Source of the DNA: Shewanella aquimarina | Lineage (GTDB): Bacteria; Pseudomonadota; Gammaproteobacteria; Enterobacterales; Shewanellaceae | NCBI RefSeq assembly: GCF_023349185.1 | Contig: NZ_JAKIKY010000009.1 | Location: 143,146 to 207,145 of the forward strand | Length of the DNA: 64,000 nucleotides | Direction of reading: 5' to 3' | Shown here: in pieces, positions 7,883-16,150 of the stretch | Layout of the letters: the number at the start of each line of letters is the position of its first letter | Numbering within the stretch: the first letter of the stretch is position 1 | Position numbers and translations under genes: made by a program | Notes under the pieces: model-generated | What the model saw: the letters and a program-made list of their open reading frames with translations, nothing else | Databases searched by the model: none | What the model was told of the DNA's origin: nothing

Positions 7883-8854
7883 ATGTCTACAGAGATTAAA
7901 AACTACGGCGATGTGAAATTTCCTGAAATGCAAACTCAAGTAAACCAAGTAAATGATGAAATTGATGTAGGTGAATTGTTTAGCGTTATCTGGCAAGGAA
8001 AGTGGTTAATCATTGCTATAACAGCAGTTTTTGCTTTAGGTTCGGTTCTCTTCGCTTTGATGCAACCGAATGTATATAAAAGTGAAGTTGTACTAGCTCC
8101 GGCTAGCGATGAACAGGGGGGGGGCCTAAGTGCTTTAGCCTCACAGTTTGGTGGCCTAGCCAGTATGGCCGGAATTAATATTGGTAATAGTTCCTTAGAG
8201 GATGCGCAATTAGCGATAGAAGTAATTAAATCTAGAGACTTCATAACAAATTTTATTGAAAAACATGACATTCTCGTTGATTTGATGGCTGTAGAATATT
8301 GGGACATGGAACAAGATTCTGTTATTTATAAGACAGACGATTATGATCCGATTGCGCAGAAGTGGGTTCGTAATGTAGACCTACCTTATAAACCTAAACC
8401 ATCTCCATTAGAAGCATATGAAGCATTTTCAGAGCTAATGAATATCTCTGTTGCGAAGGAAACTGGTATCGTAACAATTTCATTTGAGCATTTTTCTCCG
8501 AAGCTAGCTAAAACATGGCTTGAATGGTTAGTTGAAGATATAAATAAAGAAATGAAAGAACGAGATGTTGCGGAGGCCGTTCGTAGCAGTAAGTTTTTGA
8601 ATAAACAAATTTCTTTGACAAATGTCGCTGATATCCGTTCAATTTTATATAAGCTCATAGAAGAACAAGCTAAGACTATCATGTTTGCAGAGGTCAGAGA
8701 TGAATATGTGTTCAAAACTATTGATCCTGCTTTTGTTCCTGAAGAAAAGTTTAAACCCAAAAGAGCAGTTATAAGTATTCTCGGCACATTTTTTGGGGGA
8801 GCAATATCAGTTTTATTTTTACTGGCGTTACATTTTAATCGCAAGCGTAGTTGA
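7883..8854 (+). CDS. wzz: Wzz-type polysaccharide chain-length determinant (PCP1)
   Basis: About 323 residues from the preferred ATG at 7883 (MSTEIKNYGD). The frame is open back to a GTG at 7808, with ATGs at 7820 and 7859, so the start is uncertain. A first membrane helix lies at about 41-60 after the DEIDVGELFSVIWQGKW lead-in, then a large periplasmic region (YKSEVVLAP, the EQAKTIMFAEVRDEYVF block) and a second helix at about 294-318. There is no cytoplasmic tyrosine-kinase domain, so this is a PCP1/Wzz regulator rather than Wzc. It controls O-antigen or polysaccharide length in the inner membrane with Wzy. A run of nine Gs (8116-8124) falls in codons 78-81. Confidence 0.87.
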   Translation: MSTEIKNYGDVKFPEMQTQVNQVNDEIDVGELFSVIWQGKWLIIAITAVFALGSVLFALMQPNVYKSEVVLAPASDEQGGGLSALASQFGGLASMAGINIGNSSLEDAQLAIEVIKSRDFITNFIEKHDILVDLMAVEYWDMEQDSVIYKTDDYDPIAQKWVRNVDLPYKPKPSPLEAYEAFSELMNISVAKETGIVTISFEHFSPKLAKTWLEWLVEDINKEMKERDVAEAVRSSKFLNKQISLTNVADIRSILYKLIEEQAKTIMFAEVRDEYVFKTIDPAFVPEEKFKPKRAVISILGTFFGGAISVLFLLALHFNRKRS

Positions 8855-8885
8855 TACTGCTAGTTTTTTATATGTGAGAGTTAAA

Positions 8886-9671
8886 ATGATTAGGGTGATT
8901 GAATCAATTAGAAGTGAATTGGGCGAGGGATTGTACATCTCTGGTGATAAAATTTATTGGCTAGATATCCTCAGTAAAAAACTTTTTATTAAAGCTCAAA
9001 ATTCTATTTCTCAGTATGAATTACCAGAGCAAGCTAGCGCTGTACTAGAAGTTTTAGAAAGTCAAGTGGTTTTGGCAAGTGAAAGCGGTGTTTGTGTCTT
9101 TGATATAGAAAATTCAATTTGGTCTGTAAAATATAAAATCCCTTTAGCTTTTAAGAAGTCTGATTACCGAGCAAATGATGGCGTAAAAATAAGTAGAAAC
9201 AAATATTTGTTCGGTACAATGAAAAAGGAAAATCCAGGGCAAGATGGTGCTCTTTGGATTACAAATGAACATGAATCAGTTAAAGTCTATGAAAGCTTAG
9301 GTATTCCAAACTCATTTATTAAGATCAGTGATTGTGTTTACTTAATATCGGATTCGCTACTTAAATTAGTTTATAGGTTTGAATTTGATGTTTCATTTTC
9401 AAAAGTGAAAGATGTAAGAACTTGGTTAGATTTGTCTGATAAGAGTTATACACCCGACGGTGGTTGTATTGTTGATGGTTTTATTTATATAGCGATGTGG
9501 GATGGTGGATTTATTCATAAATATGATTTGCAAGGTAACTTTGTTTTGGAAATTAACCTTCCTATAAAAAGACCTACTAATTGTAAAGCTTACAATACTA
9601 ATAACTTGATAGTAACAAGTGCTAGAGAACAATCAGTAGATAGTGGTAAATTATTTTATATAGAGTTGTAG
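8886..9671 (+). CDS. SMP-30/gluconolactonase-family lactonase
   Basis: 261 residues from ATG 8886, preceded by GAGAG; the frame extends to 8793 but that part overlaps wzz and lacks family similarity. The sequence matches the six-bladed SMP-30/LRE fold: the LGEG motif with metal-ligand candidate E14, N142 in a PNS turn, and D191 in TPDGG. N97/D98 (ANDG) sit in the substrate region. These enzymes hydrolyse sugar lactones to aldonic acids with a divalent metal. No signal peptide is seen, so it should act in the cytoplasm. Its neighbours (2-hydroxyacid dehydrogenase, SDR, CMP-sugar synthetase) suggest a step in making an acidic sugar; the true substrate is unknown. Confidence 0.72.
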   Translation: MIRVIESIRSELGEGLYISGDKIYWLDILSKKLFIKAQNSISQYELPEQASAVLEVLESQVVLASESGVCVFDIENSIWSVKYKIPLAFKKSDYRANDGVKISRNKYLFGTMKKENPGQDGALWITNEHESVKVYESLGIPNSFIKISDCVYLISDSLLKLVYRFEFDVSFSKVKDVRTWLDLSDKSYTPDGGCIVDGFIYIAMWDGGFIHKYDLQGNFVLEINLPIKRPTNCKAYNTNNLIVTSAREQSVDSGKLFYIEL

Positions 9672-9677
9672 AGCATT

Positions 9678-10613
9678 ATGCGGGAATTAGTTAGTGTCGT
9701 TATCAGGACTTTAAATGAAGAGAAGCATTTAGAAGAATTGTTAACTATTATTGGTAAACAAGTTTCAGAAAAATTCAGAATTGAGGTTGTGATTGTAGAC
9801 TCTGGTTCCTCTGATAATACGTTGCTCATAGCTAAAAAATATAACTGTAGAATAACCTATATAGATAAAAGTGAGTTCACTTTCGGTCGCTCTTTGAATT
9901 TTGGTTGTGAATTTGCAAACGGGCAGTATTTGGTTTTTGTAAGTGGCCATTGCATTCCTACTAGTGTGGACTGGATTGAAAAACTGGTAAGCCCTTTAGC
10001 TGATATGAATATTGCTTATACTTATGGTAGGCAAGTTGGTCGAGATGGGACAAAGTTTAGCGAGCGTCAGTTATTTAGTAAATACTTTCCGATAGAAAGC
10101 CAGTTGCCGCAAAAGGGTATATTTTGTAATAATGCAAACTCTGCATTAAGAAAAGATGTTTGGGAAAAGTACAACTTTGATGAAACTCTTACTGGCTGCG
10201 AAGATATGTTTTTAGCAAAAGAGTTAGTGGTGAATGGTTATCAATTGGGTTATGTTGCTGAGGCATGCGTTTTTCATATTCATGATGAAACATGGAATAA
10301 AGTCAAGGTTCGATATGAGAGAGAGGCTCTCGCTCTCCAAAAAATTATGCCTGAAATTCATTTGAGTATATTCGATACTCTTTCATATATATTTGCTGGT
10401 ATTTTGAAAGACATTCGTGTGGCATTAAGGGATAAGGTTTTCTTTAAAGAGATATATTCGATTTTAATGTTTAGATATTGTCAATATTCAGGCGCCTATC
10501 GTGGTAACCATATTCATAGAAAACTATCAAAAGAAATGAAGATGAAATACTTTTATCCACGGGTAACAGATATGAGTATTACGTCTACTATCAGTAAGAA
10601 GGATATAAATTGA
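9678..10613 (+). CDS. Family 2 glycosyltransferase
   Basis: 311 residues with a GT-A fold opening, VSVVIRTLNEEKHLEELL, and VDSGSSDNT for nucleotide binding. The usual DxD position reads SGHCIP, a variant I recall from some rhamnosyltransferase-like GT2 proteins. NNANSALRK and the GCEDMFLAKEL acceptor/catalytic block are present. It should transfer one sugar onto the lipid-linked repeat unit at the cytoplasmic face. It is packed between the lactonase gene (6-nt gap) and the cytidylyltransferase gene (its TGA immediately precedes the next ATG). Donor and acceptor cannot be told from sequence. It is AT-rich like its neighbours. Confidence 0.82.
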   Translation: MRELVSVVIRTLNEEKHLEELLTIIGKQVSEKFRIEVVIVDSGSSDNTLLIAKKYNCRITYIDKSEFTFGRSLNFGCEFANGQYLVFVSGHCIPTSVDWIEKLVSPLADMNIAYTYGRQVGRDGTKFSERQLFSKYFPIESQLPQKGIFCNNANSALRKDVWEKYNFDETLTGCEDMFLAKELVVNGYQLGYVAEACVFHIHDETWNKVKVRYEREALALQKIMPEIHLSIFDTLSYIFAGILKDIRVALRDKVFFKEIYSILMFRYCQYSGAYRGNHIHRKLSKEMKMKYFYPRVTDMSITSTISKKDIN

Positions 10614-11312
10614 ATGAGTAAAAAAATAGTTGCGCTTTTACCAATGAAGGCAAATAGCACTCGAGTCAAGGGGAAAAATTTTAGGGACTTTTGTGGGAAG
10701 CCTCTTTTTCGTTGGATTTTAGACAGTCTTTTGGCTGTCGAGGAAATAGATCAGATTGTTATAAATACCGATGCTAAAGACATTTTGGCTGAGAACGGAT
10801 TAATTTCTACAGACCGAATATTGATTAGGGACCGAAAGAGCGAGATTTGTGGAGATGAAGTGTCTATGAATCGAGTGTTAGCGGATGATGTCGATAATGT
10901 AGAAGCCGATATTTATTTAATGACTCATACTACAAATCCTTTGCTATCTTCAGACACGATTAGAAGAGCACTTAAGCAATATAGCGATGAACTATCATCT
11001 GCTTCAGCGGATTCTTTGTTTACCGTTAATAAAATACAAACTCGCTTTTATACGGAGAAGTGTGAAGCTATTAACCATGATCCAGATAATTTAATCCCAA
11101 CACAAGATTTAGAGCCATGGTTTGAAGAGAACTCTAATTTGTATTTGTTTAATCGTGAGAGCTTTTCAAAAACCAAAGCACGTATTGGAGCAAAGCCTAG
11201 CATGATGGTTTCCCCTGCGATGGAGTGCTCAGATATTGATACACCAGATGATTGGGATAGAGCTGTAGTGATGACTCATTACATGCTAGAGAAAGGCTTG
11301 GTAACACTATAA
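10614..11312 (+). CDS. CMP-sugar synthetase-like cytidylyltransferase (NeuA/KdsB superfamily)
   Basis: 232 residues. The N-terminal signature LLPMKANSTRVKGKNFRDF corresponds to the CTP-binding loop of acylneuraminate cytidylyltransferases (normally IPARxGSKRxxxKN), with methionine and lysine in place of Ala-Arg. GKPLFRWILDSLL and the later SDIDTPDDW motif are typical of NeuA/PseF/LegF-type enzymes. These join CMP to the anomeric hydroxyl of a 2-ulosonic acid. No NeuB- or KdsA-like synthase lies in the window, so the substrate is unlikely to be a standard locally made nonulosonic acid. The ATG abuts the preceding stop; AAGGAT (10599-10604) is the ribosome site. See the pathway hypothesis in findings. 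Confidence 0.75.
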   Translation: MSKKIVALLPMKANSTRVKGKNFRDFCGKPLFRWILDSLLAVEEIDQIVINTDAKDILAENGLISTDRILIRDRKSEICGDEVSMNRVLADDVDNVEADIYLMTHTTNPLLSSDTIRRALKQYSDELSSASADSLFTVNKIQTRFYTEKCEAINHDPDNLIPTQDLEPWFEENSNLYLFNRESFSKTKARIGAKPSMMVSPAMECSDIDTPDDWDRAVVMTHYMLEKGLVTL

Positions 11313-11316
11313 AGGC

Positions 11317-12261
11317 ATGAATATGAAGAAAGTACTAGTAACATGTCCGCCGATGTTAGGCATGTTTGAAGAGTTTGTTGAGCCTGCGCGAACTTTGGGT
11401 TTGGAGCTGGTTGCAGCAAATACAACCCAGGTCCTGTCAGAAGCCGAGTTAATGGCGTTATTGCCTGAGTATGATGGTTGGATCATTGGCGATGACCCTG
11501 CAACCGAACAGGTATTTGAAGCGGCTGTAAACGGTAACCTTACTGCTGCTGTTAAGTGGGGGATTGGAGTCGATAATGTAGATTTTCAAGCGTGTGAGCG
11601 TCTTGGCATTCCTATTACAAATACCCCCAATATGTTTGGTGGTGAAGTGGCTGATGTAGGAATGGCTTTGTTATTAGGGTTAGCTAGACAAACTTATTAT
11701 ATAGACCGTGAAATAAGAAATAATCATGGTTGGCCAAAGCCTGCGGGCATGAGTATCAGTGGTAAGAAAGTTGGTGTAGTAGGCTTTGGTGATATTGGTG
11801 AAAGCCTAGTTAAGCGCTTAGGAGGTTTTGATGTTGACGTAACAGTCTATGATCCTGGCGTTCAAGGTGACAAAGGTTATCAATATGTAACTAGAGAAGA
11901 GTTTCCTAAAGCAGTAGAAGAACTCGATTTTCTTGTGTTTACTTGTGCTTTAAATAGTAAAAATCATCATATGCTTAATGCTGAAGTTATCAATAAGCTT
12001 AAATCAGGTGTGATGATCGTCAATGTTGCAAGAGGTCCACTTATCGATGAAGTTGCATTAATTAGCGCATTGAAATCTGGTCATGTTGCTGCAGCTGGTT
12101 TAGATGTATTTGAAGTAGAACCTCTACCTGAATCTTCCCCCTTACGTGATATGCCGCAATGTATTTTTGGCTCTCATAACGGAAGTAACACCAAAGAAGG
12201 GGTTAGGCGTGCTACTTACAAAGCGCTCTCGCATATTGCCGATTTTTTAAATAGTAAATAG
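11317..12261 (+). CDS. D-isomer-specific 2-hydroxyacid dehydrogenase (SerA/GhrB-like)
   Basis: 314 residues with the family layout: a catalytic domain, a Rossmann NAD-binding domain (VGVVGFGDIGESLVKRL) and the catalytic triad Arg239 (NVARGPLID), Glu268 (FEVEPLP) and His287 (GSHNGSN). It lacks the ACT domain of SerA, so serine biosynthesis is unlikely. Relatives oxidise or reduce 2-hydroxy/2-keto acids, including 2-ketoaldonates (GhrB-type). In this setting it may interconvert an aldonic acid and a 2-keto acid (ulosonic acid). It follows the cytidylyltransferase by 4 nt. An alternative ATG lies at 11323. Direction and substrate are inferred only. Confidence 0.78.
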   Translation: MNMKKVLVTCPPMLGMFEEFVEPARTLGLELVAANTTQVLSEAELMALLPEYDGWIIGDDPATEQVFEAAVNGNLTAAVKWGIGVDNVDFQACERLGIPITNTPNMFGGEVADVGMALLLGLARQTYYIDREIRNNHGWPKPAGMSISGKKVGVVGFGDIGESLVKRLGGFDVDVTVYDPGVQGDKGYQYVTREEFPKAVEELDFLVFTCALNSKNHHMLNAEVINKLKSGVMIVNVARGPLIDEVALISALKSGHVAAAGLDVFEVEPLPESSPLRDMPQCIFGSHNGSNTKEGVRRATYKALSHIADFLNSK

Positions 12262-12295
12262 TTGTTTTTTCTATAGATATTAAGAGAGAACTCTA

Positions 12296-13057
12296 ATGCA
12301 GACTCTATGTTCAAAGAATAGGTGGGCGTTGATTACCGGTGCTCTTGGAGGAATTGGTCGGGCTCTCGTTAATGAGTTTACCAATGCTGGTTACAAAATT
12401 GTTGCAACAGATATAAATGATGATTTTGATATGCCTGAAAATATTCATTTTGTTCAGCTTGATCTAGAGAAACTTGTTATAGATGAAGTGTATGCAAATG
12501 AATTTTATTATAAGGTCAATAAAATTACTCATGGCACAGGTATTTCAACTTTAGTAAATAACGCAGCAGTTCAAATTCTGGCCAACACAAGAGTTATTAC
12601 AAGAAAACAGTGGAGTACTAGTTTTAACGTTAATTTATCTGCTCCTTTTTTCTTGTCGCAAATGTTTATTAATGATTTAGAAAGTAATTCTGGTTCAATA
12701 GTGAATATTAGTAGTATTCACGCGACACAAACTAAAAAGCAATTCGTAGCTTACGCAACAACCAAAGCAGCCTTAAGTGCTATGACTCGTAATATGGTGT
12801 TGGATATTGGCAGCAGAGTAAGAGTTAATGCAATTGAGCCTGCAGCTATTGCCACTGATATGCTTAAAGCAGGTTTCATTGGGAAAGAAGAGCTTTACCA
12901 GCGTTTAGAAATGTTTCATCCACTTGGAAGAGTGGGGACACCTAATGAAGTGGCGAAACTTGCTGTATTTTTAAGTTCGGAGAATGCTGGTTTTGTGCAA
13001 GGGGCTTGCATCAGTGCAAGTGGTGGAATACAGGGCTGTTTAAGTGATCCAATGTAA
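12296..13057 (+). CDS. Short-chain dehydrogenase/reductase
   Basis: 253 residues, a classical SDR: TGALGGIG cofactor loop (14-21), NNAA, catalytic serine in NISSIH, and the YATTK motif with Tyr153 and Lys157. The C-terminal half (GRVGTPNEVAKLAVFLSS, GFVQGACISASGG) is like sugar or aldonate dehydrogenases such as glucose 1-dehydrogenase or gluconate 5-dehydrogenase. It should act on an alcohol/ketone of a sugar or sugar acid using NAD(P). The stop codon directly precedes the start of the next gene. Start ATG 12296 follows GAGAGAA. The substrate is not known. Confidence 0.83.
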   Translation: MQTLCSKNRWALITGALGGIGRALVNEFTNAGYKIVATDINDDFDMPENIHFVQLDLEKLVIDEVYANEFYYKVNKITHGTGISTLVNNAAVQILANTRVITRKQWSTSFNVNLSAPFFLSQMFINDLESNSGSIVNISSIHATQTKKQFVAYATTKAALSAMTRNMVLDIGSRVRVNAIEPAAIATDMLKAGFIGKEELYQRLEMFHPLGRVGTPNEVAKLAVFLSSENAGFVQGACISASGGIQGCLSDPM

Positions 13058-14827
13058 ATGAATATTATAAAAGATAAAATAAAGCTTGTTATTTGGGACT
13101 TAGATGAAACTTTTTGGAAAGGTACTTTTTCTGAAGAAGGAATAACATACTCACAAGCTAATCACGAACTAATAATTGAGTTAAGTAAACGCGGAATTGT
13201 TAATAGCATATGTTCTAAAAATGATCGTATTGAAATTGAACAGTTTCTAACTGAGAAAGGACTTTGGGAGTACTTTGTTTTTTCAGAAATAGGCTGGAAT
13301 CCAAAAGGTAAAGCTGTGAAGTCGATCATTAATGATATGGCTTTGCGAGCAGAAAATGTGTTGTTTATAGATGATAATATAGGGAATATTAACGAAGTAA
13401 TATTTGAAAATCCTAATATTTCAGCTTGTGAACCAAATATTATCGAACAGATTTTAAGTCATGAATATTTGAAGGGAAAGGATGATAGTAATTTAAGTCG
13501 ATTATCTCAATATAAAATTTTGGAGAGTAAAAGAAAAGTTTTAAATGATAGAAACTTGTCTAATTATGAATTTCTTGTTGATTCAGAAATTAAAGTTAAT
13601 GTTATTAATGATGTTGAGAGCAATTTAGATAGAGTTCTTGAACTCATAGAGCGAACAAATCAGTTAAATTATACAAAAAATAGAGTCACAAAGTATGAAT
13701 TTTTGAATCAATTAAAAGGTACCGATGTAGTTTCTGGAGTAATCAATGTTACCGATAAGTACGGTGATTATGGAATATCTGGATTCTATTTGTTAAAAGG
13801 CAATGAGCTAGTACATTTTTTATTTTCCTGTAGAACAATGAATATGGGAATTGAAAATTGGGTGTATAAATATTTAGGCTGCCCTAAATTGAATGTGGTA
13901 GGCGATGTTGCTTCTCAGATTGATGAAAATTGCGACGTAAGTTATATTTCCTTAGAACATGGTAAATCGAAAAATAAGAAAATAGATCGAGATGGTTTGA
14001 AGTATTTGATGATTGGAGGATGCGATTTAGACCAAGTAGTTCACTATTTGCCTGGTAAGAAGGTTGATACCCAATTCAATTTCGTTAATAGCAAAAACAT
14101 AAGTGTTCACGGTGAGCATACAGTTTTTTTGAAAAACAAGTTAACAGAAGAAAATTTAAATGAACTGAATTCACTAGACATTTATGAAGGGTTTAATGGT
14201 AACGATAAGATATATGAAAATAACTGGGATGTTCTTATATATAGTCCGTTAAACGATTATAGTCGGGGAATATATAGGTCAAAATCATCAAATTTATTAG
14301 TGCCGTTTGATGCTTTTGCGATAGATTGGACAAACCCCGACAGTACCAAAAGTATTCCGGCTCACTTGATCGGAGTTAGCGCTGGTTTCTTTGATTATTT
14401 TAGAGAAAACTTCATTTATGAAGGAGCTATAACACCTTCAGAGTTTTTTGATAATCTAGAAATATTGATATCCATGTTTCCTAACAAGTGCTTTATGTTT
14501 TTAACGGGTGCAGAAGTTAATTTGAATCATAAGGTTAAAGATTGGGAGATTGATATGCACATAAGGCATAAAGAGATGAATCTTATGCTGGAGAAGTTAA
14601 ACGAGACTTACAATAACGTACAATTAATTGATGTAAGAAAGTTTGTATTGAGCGAATCTCAGGTAACAGATAATATTAGGCATTATATTAAACCGGTATA
14701 CTCCCAAATTGCCAAAGAGATATGTACCTTAAGCGCGGATAGTACATTGAAACCATCAGGTAGATCTTGGGCTGCTTTGAAAAGGGTTATTGGTAAGGTA
14801 AATAGAAAAATAATAAATATGACATAA
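13058..14827 (+). CDS. FkbH-like HAD-IIIC protein with C-terminal SGNH-like region
   Basis: 589 residues. Residues 8-150 are a HAD domain: DLDET with D14 and D16, SICSKND, and FIDDN. Residues about 170-300 match the GNAT-like half of FkbH proteins (LIERTNQLNYT, GDYGISGFYLL, FSCRTMNMGIENWVY). The last 280 residues look like an SGNH-hydrolase-type fold, with LMIGGCDLDQ where the nucleophile loop should be and DNIRHY near the end. FkbH enzymes load a glyceryl unit from 1,3-bisphosphoglycerate on a carrier protein; no acyl carrier gene is seen here. It may modify a sugar with a small acyl group. Function is unproven; the first two domains are well supported, the third less so. Confidence 0.68.
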   Translation: MNIIKDKIKLVIWDLDETFWKGTFSEEGITYSQANHELIIELSKRGIVNSICSKNDRIEIEQFLTEKGLWEYFVFSEIGWNPKGKAVKSIINDMALRAENVLFIDDNIGNINEVIFENPNISACEPNIIEQILSHEYLKGKDDSNLSRLSQYKILESKRKVLNDRNLSNYEFLVDSEIKVNVINDVESNLDRVLELIERTNQLNYTKNRVTKYEFLNQLKGTDVVSGVINVTDKYGDYGISGFYLLKGNELVHFLFSCRTMNMGIENWVYKYLGCPKLNVVGDVASQIDENCDVSYISLEHGKSKNKKIDRDGLKYLMIGGCDLDQVVHYLPGKKVDTQFNFVNSKNISVHGEHTVFLKNKLTEENLNELNSLDIYEGFNGNDKIYENNWDVLIYSPLNDYSRGIYRSKSSNLLVPFDAFAIDWTNPDSTKSIPAHLIGVSAGFFDYFRENFIYEGAITPSEFFDNLEILISMFPNKCFMFLTGAEVNLNHKVKDWEIDMHIRHKEMNLMLEKLNETYNNVQLIDVRKFVLSESQVTDNIRHYIKPVYSQIAKEICTLSADSTLKPSGRSWAALKRVIGKVNRKIINMT

Positions 14828-14903
14828 GTATTTTTGGCTTGAGATGCAAAAATGAAGGATATGTTCATGATTGAAGTACTTTAAAGATTAATGTTCTAAA
14901 TAT

Positions 14904-16130
14904 ATGCTAGCTAATTTAATAAAATATGCTGTTAGCGAAGGGGTTGCAAAATTGGCCCCTTTTTTCACAACACTTTACGTTGCAAAATTTCTTTCAGTAG
15001 AAGATTTTGGTCGATATAGCTTAATTTTTGTTGTTTATGAATTATTTTTTATATTGATTTCATTTAATATACAAGCAACAACAAGAATAGATTTCTTTAA
15101 AGTGTCTAAAGTAAAGTTTTTAAGGACTAAGCGTGAACATCTTATTATATGTTTTTTCTTAGCTTTATTATTGCTTGTACTCTCAATCTTTGTGGCCTTT
15201 GAGTATCTTTATGTATTGTCTATATTGATTTTTTCATCTTTAATGAGATGTATTTCTGTATTTCAATTAGCAATATATCAATGTGAAAAAAAAGCATCTA
15301 AATACGTAATATCAAATTTGTCATTTACTATAAGTTTGTCTTTTTTTACTTTAATGTTTGTTTATTTGAATTATGGCTACTTAAGTTGGCTATATGGACT
15401 GATATTTGCTAGCTTTACACAGTTATTGATTAGTTGTTATTTGTTTGGTTTGTCTAGAACTTTGTTATATTTGTCTTTCTGTAGATTGAAAATTAGCTTT
15501 AGTTCATTTAAATCTACATTTATAGTGGCGTTTCTTTTTCTGCCACAAGCCTTGGGATGGTGGTTAAAACTTGGGGCGGACCGGTGGATTATTGATGGTA
15601 AAGTCGGTACTGCAATTCTTGGGGAGTACTCGTTAGCATTTCAATTTTCTTCAGCGTTACTTATAGCTGCAACAGTGATCAATTTGGTTTTAGTGCCAGA
15701 AATTAACTTGAGCCTAAAAAGTGGCAATTTCAATAGGGTTAGATTTTTATTATTTCCTGCTGTTTTATTCTTGTTGTTTTTATCTTTTTTGATTTATTTT
15801 GTTGCAAGTGAAATAATTGAAAACATCTATGGTAATGATTATATTGGTAGCTTATTCTATTTAAAATTGTTGATGTTTCCTTTCTTAGTTCAATCATTGA
15901 TTCTCGTTTTTGGTAATGTTCTTTATTACTTTTCTAAGGGAGCATATATGGCAAAAATCATACTGATTGCTTTTACAGTCCAAATCATGATTAATTTTAC
16001 TTTTGTTGGAGTTTTTGGTGTAGCAGGTATGATTATTACTTCCTTAGTCGCCAACCTTATTGTGTTTACTCTAATTGTCATTAAATCTAAGCGAGAAATG
16101 ACTATTGTGACTTACGGTCGGTTGTTTTGA
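14904..16130 (+). CDS. wzx: Wzx-type polysaccharide repeat-unit flippase
   Basis: 408 residues, almost entirely hydrophobic, with about 12 predicted membrane helices and the MATE/MOP-like opening (FTTLYVAKFLSVEDFGRYSLIF) common to O-antigen flippases. It would move undecaprenyl-linked repeats across the inner membrane. No good Shine-Dalgarno is visible before the ATG at 14904, and a 76-nt gap separates it from the FkbH-like gene, so expression may be low, which is usual for wzx. It is very AT-rich (about 30 percent GC by eye). Confidence 0.85.
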   Translation: MLANLIKYAVSEGVAKLAPFFTTLYVAKFLSVEDFGRYSLIFVVYELFFILISFNIQATTRIDFFKVSKVKFLRTKREHLIICFFLALLLLVLSIFVAFEYLYVLSILIFSSLMRCISVFQLAIYQCEKKASKYVISNLSFTISLSFFTLMFVYLNYGYLSWLYGLIFASFTQLLISCYLFGLSRTLLYLSFCRLKISFSSFKSTFIVAFLFLPQALGWWLKLGADRWIIDGKVGTAILGEYSLAFQFSSALLIAATVINLVLVPEINLSLKSGNFNRVRFLLFPAVLFLLFLSFLIYFVASEIIENIYGNDYIGSLFYLKLLMFPFLVQSLILVFGNVLYYFSKGAYMAKIILIAFTVQIMINFTFVGVFGVAGMIITSLVANLIVFTLIVIKSKREMTIVTYGRLF

Positions 16131-16150
16131 CACATTGAGTAGAGTTTATT

